Shown piece after piece: positions 33,985 through 42,087 of a DNA stretch of 63,254 bases. A program made the translations under genes and the position numbers. The stretch comes from CAYVHU01 sp964451415 (GTDB lineage: Bacteria > Pseudomonadota > Alphaproteobacteria > Rhodospirillales > Magnetovibrionaceae). Below the pieces are notes generated by a model. The model saw only the letters and a list, made by a program, of their open reading frames with translations, was not told the origin of the DNA and ran no database searches. The first letter of the stretch is position 1, and each line of letters starts with the position of its first letter. Location: positions 1-63,254 of the forward strand of contig CAYVHU010000016.1 in assembly GCA_964451415.1 (NCBI GenBank), written 5' to 3'.

Positions 33985-34791
33985 TCAATGGACGATAGGA
34001 TGCCCGTTTTGGGCAAGCGCCTGTTTTTGCGCAAGCGCCTGACGTTCGGACAGCTTTTTCTGCCGTGCCGGCGACACAATCCAGCGCAGTTCTTCCTTCA
34101 GCGCTTCGATATGGCGCCCGTGCGGGGCTTGCGCCACGGCTTGAATGATGCCTTGGCGGGTGGGGATCGGAAAACTGTCGAAATGGTCCAGCATGAGGAA
34201 TTTTATGCCCGGTCGCACGGTTTTGGAAAGCAGCAGACTGGTCACCAATTTCTGGCGCACGTCATTGCGCAGATTTCCCATTTGCGTCAAATCGATAAAC
34301 TGCCGTACGAAATCGCTTGAACTCATATCCCCGTTCAGTAAAGCGCGCAAAATGACTTTCAGCGCCGCCGCGTATTGATTGCGCGTTTCCACGATAAACC
34401 GGGCGGTACGCGTCTGAACAAAGGCAATGGCCTGGGGATTGAAATCGTTTTCCTTAACGACGTCGATACAGCGTTTCACCAGGGGATGACGGGTTTTCTC
34501 ACCGACCACCTCGTAGACGCCGGCAATCAGCGCCTTCACGCCGGCCTTGGGCGACAGACGCATCGTGGCCGCCAGCGCCATCGGCGATTCCGGATCGCGC
34601 ACGGCCATCAGCGCCAAGGGCAGAGGGTCCTCAAACTGAATCAAGTCCAAATCTGAATTGATCAAATGCTCGGGCAATAAGATCCGCGCCGGGTCACCCG
34701 GAACGCAAATTGGTTCACCCGCACGATAGCTTTCCTTGATCTTATAGGCCGCTTCGATGCCGCCCTTGGTGATGCCCAGATTTTCGTTCAT
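33985..34791 (-). CDS. Unknown all-helical protein, 268 residues
   Basis: I do not recognise this protein. It is predicted soluble and mostly alpha-helical, without a signal peptide or membrane segment. It has a conserved-looking start (MNENLGITKGGIEAAYKIKE) and motifs such as DPLPLALMAVRDPESPMALA, HEAT-like in rhythm. The C-terminal tail contains the duplicated QALAQ/QALAQN motif, from an imperfect DNA duplication. It converges with the ArsR gene with 4 bases between. Codon use matches the neighbours, so it is a real gene. Upstream is a C10 tract (34913-34922). Confidence 0.7.
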   Translation of the reverse strand: MNENLGITKGGIEAAYKIKESYRAGEPICVPGDPARILLPEHLINSDLDLIQFEDPLPLALMAVRDPESPMALAATMRLSPKAGVKALIAGVYEVVGEKTRHPLVKRCIDVVKENDFNPQAIAFVQTRTARFIVETRNQYAAALKVILRALLNGDMSSSDFVRQFIDLTQMGNLRNDVRQKLVTSLLLSKTVRPGIKFLMLDHFDSFPIPTRQGIIQAVAQAPHGRHIEALKEELRWIVSPARQKKLSERQALAQKQALAQNGHPIVH

Positions 34792-35002
34792 ACACCTGCC
34801 CTCACATCTTTATTTACCGGAAAATGCATCGCCGCTTCCGGCGCGAAGGGTTTCTCCCACAAGCACAACGCCGACATTTCTATTCTTTTCCGCTTCTGCG
34901 TAGGGGGGGGGGCGGTTTCTCCGCAGGGCATGACACGTGAACGAATCGACGGCAGATGTCATTGCTCACGTTCCTTTTTAACCCCATTAGGTTAGCAAAT
35001 CC
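34792..35002. other. Intergenic region with a ten-base G/C homopolymer
   Basis: No gene is seen here. A run of ten G (34913-34922; C10 on the minus strand) lies about 120 bases upstream of the start at 34791. An imperfect inverted repeat, acgtga/tcacgt, lies at about 34931-34972. Confidence 0.5.
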
Positions 35003-35140
35003 TTAGCGCACACAAGAAACGGCCCGAATTTCCAAGGCCGTCATTTTGTGTATTTTTACGCCCTGACGCAGGAATACCCCCTCATCGGCCATATGTATAG
35101 CGCCAAGATAACGGCTTGTATACCGGATTTGGTATGCCAT
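35003..35140 (-). CDS. Possible 45-residue small protein
   Basis: A short frame (start MAYQIRYTSRYLGAIHM) with fairly balanced composition lies in an otherwise empty 575-base gap. AAGAAAGG lies one base before the ATG, too close for a good ribosome-binding site. An ACGGCC/GGCCGT hairpin (near 35031-35053) lies inside the frame. It may be non-coding; given only as a candidate. Confidence 0.25.
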   Translation of the reverse strand: MAYQIRYTSRYLGAIHMADEGVFLRQGVKIHKMTALEIRAVSCVR

Positions 35141-35218
35141 GCCTTTCTTGTCAAATTTCGGTAACTTTTCCAAGAATGCCAAGGTGTTGCACTTCCCACA
35201 ACATGCAGTGAGCCTTCG

Positions 35219-35239
35219 TTGACACAACACTTCATCTAT
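35219..35239 (+). promoter_or_regulatory. Candidate sigma-70 promoter for the 35368-36681 pair
   Basis: A consensus TTGACA at 35219-35224 is followed after 15 bases by TATAGT (close to TATAAT). Spacing is short but both boxes are strong, and the next plus-strand genes are those at 35368 and 35773. Confidence 0.4.
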
Positions 35240-35367
35240 TATAGTTAATGAACAGTTTACAAGGCTCGAATTCGGGGTGGAAACGTCTCGGGAGCGGTTG
35301 TCGCAAGCGAGAAACCACCCGCAAGTGACATACGATATAACGGAAACTTCTGACTTGGAGGCCACCG

Positions 35368-35727
35368 GTGAACACATCCTTTGAAGACGCTGCGTTGAAT
35401 GATTTGAGCGGCGCGACCGCACCGCGCAGCAAAGGCTTTACCGTCACCTTGATCCGACCGAACGATTCCGACGAAGTGTCGATGGAAACGATCAACGCGC
35501 CGGAACTGTCCGTCGCTTTCATCACCGCAAGGCATGTCTTCCCCGGCGCACGAATTTTGTCCGTCACACCGATGGCCGTTCCCGCACCGCCCGGCGTCAC
35601 CACACACAATACGCCTGTGCAAATGGACCCAGAAACACCCAGAAGTCCCGGCGCGCGCTTCATTCGCGGCATGTTCCGCCCCGCCCTGTTCGTCGATGAA
35701 TGCGAGATGTACGACTTCGGAGACTGA
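35368..35727 (+). CDS. Unknown protein, 119 residues, upstream of a ROK kinase
   Basis: An unrecognised small soluble protein with a GTG start and a strong TTGGAGG site six bases upstream. Composition is balanced (Pro-rich centre, acidic end DECEMYDFGD) and codon use is host-like. It has no signal peptide and no membrane segment. It lies 39-45 bases before the ROK kinase and is probably co-transcribed. A long minus-strand frame overlaps it but lacks comparable signals. Confidence 0.5.
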   Translation: MNTSFEDAALNDLSGATAPRSKGFTVTLIRPNDSDEVSMETINAPELSVAFITARHVFPGARILSVTPMAVPAPPGVTTHNTPVQMDPETPRSPGARFIRGMFRPALFVDECEMYDFGD

Positions 35728-35772
35728 TGCTGTTTTCCGCTGCGCGAAGACAGAGGGAACGGTAAATTGGAA

Positions 35773-36681
35773 ATGCGCATCGGTATTGACCTGGGCGGCA
35801 GCAAAATCGAGGGCATCTTACTGGACAACGACGGGGCACAACTTCGGCGCATTCGCCGCGCGACACCTCAGGGCGACTATAACGCCACCGTACACACCAT
35901 CGCCGAAATCGTGCACGAACTCAGCCGGGACACCACCGCGCCACCTTCCGTCGGCATCGGCATCCCCGGGACGCTCTCGCCGGACAGTGGCCTGGTGAGA
36001 AACGCCAATTCCACGTGCCTGAACGGCAAACCCTTAAAGAAAGACATCGCGAACGCCATCGCCAGACCGGTGCGCATTGCCAACGATGCGAATTGCTTCA
36101 CCGCCTCAGAAGCCCATGACGGCGCGGCCGCCGGCGCGAACACGGTCTTCGGCGTCATTCTCGGCACGGGGGTCGGCGGCGGCATAGCATTCGACGGAAA
36201 CGTGAGACAAGGCGTGAACGCCATTGCTGGGGAATGGGGACACAACCCCCTACCCTGGCCGCAAGTTCTTGACGCGCACGACGAGCGTCCGGGGCCACAA
36301 TGTTATTGCGGAAAATGCGGCTGCATCGAAACGTTTCTCAGCGGCTCCGGCCTGGCGCATGATCACGCCTTGCACACCAACGAAACGCTGAACGCGCGGG
36401 AAATCGCACAACGTTGCGCCGCCGGAGAGGCGAACGCCACGTCTTCGATAGCGCGCTATGAACACCGTCTGGCCCGCGCGCTGGCCAGCGTCGTCAACGT
36501 GCTCGACCCGGACGTCATCGTTTTAGGGGGAGGCCTGTCCGCCATTGCGCGGCTGGATGACAACGTTGCGGCGCTGTGGGGACGCTGGGTCTTCTGCGAT
36601 CACGTCAAAACGCGTCTGGTCAGAAACATGCACGGCGACAGTTCCGGTGTGCGCGGCGCGGCGTGGCTCTGGGACAGGTAA
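35773..36681 (+). CDS. ROK-family sugar kinase (fructokinase / N-acetylhexosamine kinase-like)
   Basis: A 302-residue ROK kinase: N-terminal phosphate loop RIGIDLGGSKIEG, FGVILGTGVGGGIAFDG, the conserved EWGHNPLPW, the zinc knuckle CYCGKCGCIETFLSGSG, and the C-terminal adenosine motif VIVLGGGLS. It phosphorylates a hexose or amino sugar; glucose, fructose, mannose and GlcNAc are the known choices, and I cannot distinguish them. It has no N-terminal helix-turn-helix, so it is an enzyme and not a NagC-type repressor. A TTG at 35767 with AGAGGG nine bases upstream is an alternative start. Confidence 0.9.
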   Translation: MRIGIDLGGSKIEGILLDNDGAQLRRIRRATPQGDYNATVHTIAEIVHELSRDTTAPPSVGIGIPGTLSPDSGLVRNANSTCLNGKPLKKDIANAIARPVRIANDANCFTASEAHDGAAAGANTVFGVILGTGVGGGIAFDGNVRQGVNAIAGEWGHNPLPWPQVLDAHDERPGPQCYCGKCGCIETFLSGSGLAHDHALHTNETLNAREIAQRCAAGEANATSSIARYEHRLARALASVVNVLDPDVIVLGGGLSAIARLDDNVAALWGRWVFCDHVKTRLVRNMHGDSSGVRGAAWLWDR

Positions 36682-36757
36682 CGGCATATTTTGCCGCTTC
36701 GGCAATTTCTACCCTCTTTGCCAAGTCGCAACACATTGTTTTTATTAATCTTTAGAC

Positions 36758-36774
36758 TTGGCACAGGCGTTGCC
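36758..36774 (+). promoter_or_regulatory. Sigma-54 (RpoN) -24/-12 promoter
   Basis: The sequence ttggcacaggcgttgcc matches the RpoN consensus TGGCAC-N5-TTGC with exact GG/GC spacing. It lies about 90 bases before the 36849 gene and 640 before the PilZ kinase gene, in the right orientation for both. No bona fide enhancer-binding site was identified nearby. Confidence 0.7.
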
Positions 36775-36848
36775 TTTATCTCCAGGCGATCAACGCGATA
36801 AAAAGAGGGGCCGAATCGGGCCGGCGTACAAAAACAACGGGTTTTTTC

Positions 36849-37313
36849 ATGGTGGACAGGGATCACCTCGGCAACGTGTTGGCGCGCAACAAAGCGCCCG
36901 CCAATGGGGGGCGTGCTTTGGTGTGCCTGTCTTCCGCAAGAAGTCTCGAACCCATTGCGAACACGCGCCGTTCTTTCATTGAAAGCCCGCTGAATCCCAG
37001 TCTCATCAACGTGAACGCGCGCGCCATATCGCCACGCGCCGTACAGGCGCTAAGCCAAGATTTGTACGCAGGGGGTGTTTTAACGTGGGAAGAACACGTT
37101 GAAATGTCGTTTCAAGCCGACCTTCACCCCGATTTCACACGCACCATCGGCGCACTAACCGGGGAAAAGCCCTTTCCCGACAGCCCGCGCGATTTTATCA
37201 AGATCTGGGAACACCGCGTGGCGTTCGAACGCCGCCAGAGCCGAAAAAGCCCCGAACACGATTGTGCGCTGCATATCCTGGGCATTTTACGGCGCATCGA
37301 CGCCCATCGTTAA
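36849..37313 (+). CDS. Unknown protein, 154 residues, downstream of a sigma-54 promoter
   Basis: A soluble, mainly helical protein. The variable first ~50 residues precede a compact region (ISPRAVQALSQDLYAGGVLT, then ALTGEKPFPDSPRDFIKIWE). I do not recognise a named family. It has a poor ribosome-binding site at the ATG (36849); a later start is possible. The sigma-54 promoter upstream and the kinase gene 97 bases downstream suggest a shared transcript and perhaps a role in motility or attachment (inference). Confidence 0.6.
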   Translation: MVDRDHLGNVLARNKAPANGGRALVCLSSARSLEPIANTRRSFIESPLNPSLINVNARAISPRAVQALSQDLYAGGVLTWEEHVEMSFQADLHPDFTRTIGALTGEKPFPDSPRDFIKIWEHRVAFERRQSRKSPEHDCALHILGILRRIDAHR

Positions 37314-37410
37314 ATATCCCTCATCATGAGATTTCGTACTTTGCAGGTCGAGATTGCCGCACCACCTATATGCGGACATCCCCTTGCAGGCAATCGAAGG
37401 CGAAATCACC

Positions 37411-38961
37411 ATGACCAGCCAAACCGAACCCGGGCCCACGCAACGGCGCACCTGGGAACGCCAGGACTATCAGTCCTCTACGACACTGGTCCTGGAGAAC
37501 GGTTCGCGCCACGAAGGAAAAACCGTTGACGCCAGCCTGGGCGGAATATTTATCCTACTGCCCGCCGGCACCCGGAAAATCATCATTGGGCAAAACGCCA
37601 CCCTTGAAATCAACGCGAACAATCCCGATTTCGCCATTCCCTGCACCATCGTGCGCATCACCGCCCAAGGTGTGGGGGTCAATTTTACCGACAACCACGC
37701 CGCGTTCGCCAATTTCGCCACCCACGATATGTTGCTTGACCTGCTCACCAGCATCAACAACGAGTTCGCCGTGACCCTGGACTTGGACGCCACGCTCGAT
37801 ATCAGCGTATCGCACATCAAAAACTATCTTCAGTCCGAGGCTGCGTCTTTGTTCATGGTCGATGAAAAAACGAACGAAATCGTCTGTCGTGCCTGCTCCG
37901 GTCCCGTGGACGTCACCGGCGTCCGCCTGAAAATGGGGGAAGGCATCGTCGGGCGTGTCATTCAGTCCGCCGTCGCGCACATCATTCAAGACGTCCGCGA
38001 AGACGCCGCTTTTTCCAAACGTGTGGACGATACGACCGGCTTTCGCACCCAGTCCGTCCTGTGCGCGCCGCTGCGCATTCGCGACCAAACCTTCGGCGCC
38101 CTGGAAGTCATCAATAAACGTGGATACGGACTGTTCACCACGCACGACCGCACGGTTCTGACGGCCATGGCTTCGGCCACCGCGATGGCGATCCATAACG
38201 CCCGGCAAACGGCCGCACTGATCGAAAAAGACGCCCTGGAGCACGCCAACCGCGCCAAATCGGACTTTATTTCCTCCATGAGCCACGAATTGCGCACGCC
38301 GTTGAACGCGATCCTGGGCTTTGCGCAATTTTTGCTCTCGGATCCGAACGCCACGTTGCGCGACTGTGAGCGGGATTCCATCCGCCATATCATCAGCGGC
38401 GGCGAACAGCTCCAGGCCCTGGTCAACGAAGTCCTGGACCTGGCCAAAATCGAAAGCGGGAAGTTTTCGATGCAGATCGCTGAAATCTCCCCGTGCGACG
38501 TGATCGAAGAATCCATGGATACGATCCGCGCGCTGGCGGACAAACAAAGCATCTTGCTGATCAACGAGACGCAAGACATGGCCTTGCCGTCAATCTGGGC
38601 GGACCCGAAACGTTTTCGTCAAATTCTGCTCAACTTGCTGTCCAACGCCGTAAAATACAACCGCGACAGTGGCCGTGTGAGCCTGACGGCCCAACGCACC
38701 ACGGACAATATGATGCGTTTCAGCGTCACCGACACGGGCCCCGGCATCTCCAAGGCCATGCAGGAACACATCTTCGTTCCCTTCAACCGCCTGGACATGG
38801 AACACAGTACCCACGAAGGCACCGGAATCGGCCTCACCATTTCGCACAATCTGATCGAATTGATGGGCGGACGCATCGGCTTTGAAAGCACGCCGGGCAA
38901 GGGGTCTACGTTCTGGATCGACATTCCCATCGCCGGCGAAGCGATCGACGCTGCGCCTTAA
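37411..38961 (+). CDS. PilZ-GAF-HisKA-HATPase sensor histidine kinase
   Basis: A 516-residue soluble kinase. PilZ domain (about 10-105) with the c-di-GMP-type RRTWERQDY arginines and DASLGG; GAF domain (about 120-275, GEGIVGRVIQSAVAHIIQDV); HisKA with the phospho-acceptor His292 in SHELRTPLNAILGFA; HATPase with the N box LLSNAVKYN, DTGPGIS and GTGIGLTIS. It has no membrane segment, PAS or receiver domain. PilZ domains usually bind c-di-GMP, so this kinase probably links that messenger and a GAF ligand to phosphotransfer. No response regulator is adjacent. The start at 37411 follows GAAGGCGAAA. Its stop shares bases with the aspS stop on the other strand. Confidence 0.92.
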   Translation: MTSQTEPGPTQRRTWERQDYQSSTTLVLENGSRHEGKTVDASLGGIFILLPAGTRKIIIGQNATLEINANNPDFAIPCTIVRITAQGVGVNFTDNHAAFANFATHDMLLDLLTSINNEFAVTLDLDATLDISVSHIKNYLQSEAASLFMVDEKTNEIVCRACSGPVDVTGVRLKMGEGIVGRVIQSAVAHIIQDVREDAAFSKRVDDTTGFRTQSVLCAPLRIRDQTFGALEVINKRGYGLFTTHDRTVLTAMASATAMAIHNARQTAALIEKDALEHANRAKSDFISSMSHELRTPLNAILGFAQFLLSDPNATLRDCERDSIRHIISGGEQLQALVNEVLDLAKIESGKFSMQIAEISPCDVIEESMDTIRALADKQSILLINETQDMALPSIWADPKRFRQILLNLLSNAVKYNRDSGRVSLTAQRTTDNMMRFSVTDTGPGISKAMQEHIFVPFNRLDMEHSTHEGTGIGLTISHNLIELMGGRIGFESTPGKGSTFWIDIPIAGEAIDAAP

Positions 38962-40781
38962 GACCCGTCCCCGGTTTCCGCCTTCGCCCCGTCTTTCTTC
39001 TCTGCCTTCGGCAGGGGCGCAAGCTTGATGTGCAGTTCGCGCAGGCGCTCCACCTCGACGTTGGCGGGGGCTCCCATCAACAGGTCCTGGGCCTGCTGAT
39101 TCATCGGAAAAGCAATGATCTCGCGAATATTCGGCTCATCGGCAAGCATCATCACCATGCGGTCGATACCGGGTGCGGCACCGCCGTGAGGCGGCGCGCC
39201 GAACTTGAATGCCGACAACATGCCGCCGAATTGTTCTTCCACCACTTGGTTTGAATATCCGGCGATTTCGAACGCCTTGTACATGATATCCGGCAAGTGG
39301 TTGCGGATCGCCCCGGACGACAATTCAATGCCGTTGCACACGATGTCGTACTGATAGGCCAGAATATCCAACGGGTCCTTGGTTTCCAGCGCCTCCATGC
39401 CGCCTTGGGGCATGGAAAAGGGATTGTGCGAGAACTCGATCTTGCCCGTGTCTTCGTCTTGTTCGTACATCGGGTAATCGACGATCCAGCAAAATTTGAA
39501 CTGACCGCTCTCGCGCAAATCCAATTCGTCGCATACCCGTTCGCGCGCAAAGCCCGCATATTTTTGCGCAAGGCGCTCGGCCTGACAGACAAAGAACACC
39601 GCATCGCCATCGTTGGCGCCCACGGCCTCCTTGATGGCCGCGACACGCGAGGCGTCCAGATTCTTGGCAATGGGACCTTTGGGCGTGCCGTCCGCACCGT
39701 ATATGATATAGCCAAGACCGCCCATACCCTCTTCGCGCGCCCACGCATTGAGCTTGTCGAAAAAGCTGCGCGGCCGTCCGGCTGCACCGGGGGCGGGAAT
39801 GGCGCGCACCACGGAGCCCTTTTCGATGTTTTTGGCGAACAGGCCGAAACCGCCGCCCGCGAAATGGTCCGTGACATCGCTGATGAGCAACGGATTGCGC
39901 AGATCCGGTTTGTCGGAACCGTATTTCAGCATCGATTCCTTGTACGCGATGCGCGGGAACGGCACCGGCGTCACGGTGCGATCTGCGCCGAATTCTTCAA
40001 AGACACCATGCAATACCGGCTCGATGGCGTTGAATACGTCGTCCTGGGTGCAAAACGACATTTCATAATCGAGTTGATAGAATTCCCCCGGCGAACGATC
40101 CGCACGCGCGTCTTCGTCGCGAAAACACGGTGCGATCTGAAAGTACTTGTCGAACCCCGAGACCATGAGCAACTGTTTGAATTGCTGCGGGGCCTGGGGA
40201 AGCGCATAGAACTGCCCCGGATGCTGGCGCGAAGGCACCAGATAGTCGCGTGCGCCTTCCGGCGAGGCCGCACTCAGGATCGGGGTCTGCATTTCCAAAA
40301 ACCCCTGCTCGTCCATGCGTCGGCGTAGCGAGGCAATGAGCCGTGAACGCAATACGATATTGGCATGTACCCGTTCACGGCGTAAATCCAGATAGCGGTG
40401 TTTCAGACGCATCTCATCGGAATATTCCTCGTCGCCCGCCACCTGCATAGGCAGGACCTCCGCCGTGCTTTCGACGTGAAAACTTTCCACCACCAGTTCG
40501 ATTTCACCGGTGGGCAGTTCCGGGTTCACCGTATCCAAAGTGCGTTTGACCACGCGTCCGCTCAACGTCACGACGCTCTCGGGACGAACCTCTTCGATCG
40601 CCTTAAAAAGCGGGCTGGATTGATCGACCACCCCTTGGGTGAGGCCATAGTGGTCGCGAATGTCGACAAACAGCAAGCCGCCATGATCGCGCTTGCGGTG
40701 AACCCAGCCAGACAGACGAACGTCACGGCCGGCATGTTCGGTGCGCAACTCACCACAGGTATGGGTACGATAGGGATGCAT
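38958..40781 (-). CDS. aspS: Aspartate-tRNA ligase (non-discriminating type likely)
   Basis: A 607-residue class IIb synthetase: N-terminal OB anticodon domain (GWVHRKRDHGGLLFVDIRD), motif 2 FRDEDARADRSPGEFYQLD, the bacterial GAD insertion, and motif 3 GGAAPGIDRMVMML. Bacterial-type enzymes of alphaproteobacteria often charge both tRNA-Asp and tRNA-Asn for the GatCAB route; this is inferred from lineage. The tail is Lys/Ala-rich. It is divergent from rnd, its usual neighbour. Confidence 0.97.
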   Translation of the reverse strand: MHPYRTHTCGELRTEHAGRDVRLSGWVHRKRDHGGLLFVDIRDHYGLTQGVVDQSSPLFKAIEEVRPESVVTLSGRVVKRTLDTVNPELPTGEIELVVESFHVESTAEVLPMQVAGDEEYSDEMRLKHRYLDLRRERVHANIVLRSRLIASLRRRMDEQGFLEMQTPILSAASPEGARDYLVPSRQHPGQFYALPQAPQQFKQLLMVSGFDKYFQIAPCFRDEDARADRSPGEFYQLDYEMSFCTQDDVFNAIEPVLHGVFEEFGADRTVTPVPFPRIAYKESMLKYGSDKPDLRNPLLISDVTDHFAGGGFGLFAKNIEKGSVVRAIPAPGAAGRPRSFFDKLNAWAREEGMGGLGYIIYGADGTPKGPIAKNLDASRVAAIKEAVGANDGDAVFFVCQAERLAQKYAGFARERVCDELDLRESGQFKFCWIVDYPMYEQDEDTGKIEFSHNPFSMPQGGMEALETKDPLDILAYQYDIVCNGIELSSGAIRNHLPDIMYKAFEIAGYSNQVVEEQFGGMLSAFKFGAPPHGGAAPGIDRMVMMLADEPNIREIIAFPMNQQAQDLLMGAPANVEVERLRELHIKLAPLPKAEKKDGAKAETGDGS

Positions 40782-40892
40782 GGAAGTTCCTCAGTCAAAA
40801 AAGCACGGAAAGGCGGCGCAAAGGCACACCGTTGAGCCTCTTTTGTCAAGAGCCATTTGCCTGTACCGGGAAAACCATGTACACACACCGCC

Positions 40893-42056
40893 ATGAAACT
40901 CATCACCAAAACGCCCGATCTCGTCGCCTTTTGCAAGAACCTCAAAAATACACCGTTCGTCACCGTGGACACCGAGTTCATGCGCGAGAACACGTATTAT
41001 CCCCTATTATGCCTCATCCAAGTGGCCGGTCCCGATGACGCGGCGGCCATCGACCCGCTCGCACCCGACATCGACCTCGCTCCTTTGTTCGATCTTTTGG
41101 ATGCGCCGGAGACTTTGAAGGTCTTTCACGCCGCACGCCAGGATCTGGAAATTTTTTACCATCTCATGGGCCATGTCCCCGCTCCCCTTTTCGACAGCCA
41201 GATTGCGGCGATGGTGTGCGGCTTCGGGGATCAGGTAAGCTATGAAAACCTGATTGCCAAACTGACCAAAGCGCGCATCGACAAATCGTCGCGTTTCACC
41301 GACTGGTCGCGCCGCCCCCTTTCGGACAAACAACTCGCCTATGCCGTGAGCGATGTCACACACCTGCGCGACGCCTATCGCAGGCTACGCGATATGTTGA
41401 AAAAAAATGATCGCGAAAGCTGGTTGGATGCGGAAATGGCGACGTTGTGCTCGCCCACGACCTATGAAGCCGATCCCGCCAAGGCCTACAAGCGCATCAA
41501 AACACGCAACATCAAGCCTCGGGTCGCCGTTATCTTGCGCGAGCTGGCCGCTTGGCGTGAACGCGAGGCCCAACGCCGCGACATTCCACGCAACCGTATC
41601 CTGCGCGACGATGCACTGCTGGAAATCGCCCACCACACGCCGAAAAATCCCAACGATCTGGCACGCACCCGCGGTCTGGGCGAACGTATGGCCAAGGGAT
41701 CGCAAGGCGTGGAAATCCTCAAAGCCGTGCAGCGCGCCCTGGACGTGCCTGAATCAGAATTGCCCGCACAGACCAAACGCCAAGACCTGCCCGCCGGCAT
41801 CGGCCCGGTGGCGGACTTGCTCAAGGTGTTCTTGAAAATGACCTGTGAAGAAACGGGCATTGCGCAAAAGTTAATCGCGGGTGCGGCCGACATCGACAAG
41901 ATCGCAGCCTTCGGCGCAGACGCCCCGGTGCCCGCCCTGGAAGGCTGGCGTCATGACGTGTTCGGCAAGGCGGCGCTCAAACTGCGCAGCGGCGAAATGG
42001 GCCTGGCCATCAAAAACAAAAAAGTGGTGCTGCTGGAAAACGCCAACGAAGCCTGA
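40893..42056 (+). CDS. rnd: Ribonuclease D
   Basis: A 387-residue DEDD-family 3'-5' exoribonuclease that trims tRNA 3' ends. Exo I VDTEFMRE, Exo II FHAARQDLEIFYH and Exo III YAVSDVTHL are present, followed by an HRDC domain (RDIPRNRILRDDALLEIAHH) and a second C-terminal helical domain. The ATG at 40893 gives the canonical start; a TTG 12 codons upstream is possible. It converges with the soluble MCP gene. Confidence 0.94.
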   Translation: MKLITKTPDLVAFCKNLKNTPFVTVDTEFMRENTYYPLLCLIQVAGPDDAAAIDPLAPDIDLAPLFDLLDAPETLKVFHAARQDLEIFYHLMGHVPAPLFDSQIAAMVCGFGDQVSYENLIAKLTKARIDKSSRFTDWSRRPLSDKQLAYAVSDVTHLRDAYRRLRDMLKKNDRESWLDAEMATLCSPTTYEADPAKAYKRIKTRNIKPRVAVILRELAAWREREAQRRDIPRNRILRDDALLEIAHHTPKNPNDLARTRGLGERMAKGSQGVEILKAVQRALDVPESELPAQTKRQDLPAGIGPVADLLKVFLKMTCEETGIAQKLIAGAADIDKIAAFGADAPVPALEGWRHDVFGKAALKLRSGEMGLAIKNKKVVLLENANEA

Positions 42057-42087
42057 TACGCAGGCCCATCCTCACTTGACCTCACCT

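Noticed and set aside
35003..35422. Minus-strand 139-codon frame as a full gene
   Set aside because: Its first two thirds overlap the promoter and the start of the better-supported plus-strand gene and do not look coding; only the last 45 codons are kept as a weak candidate.
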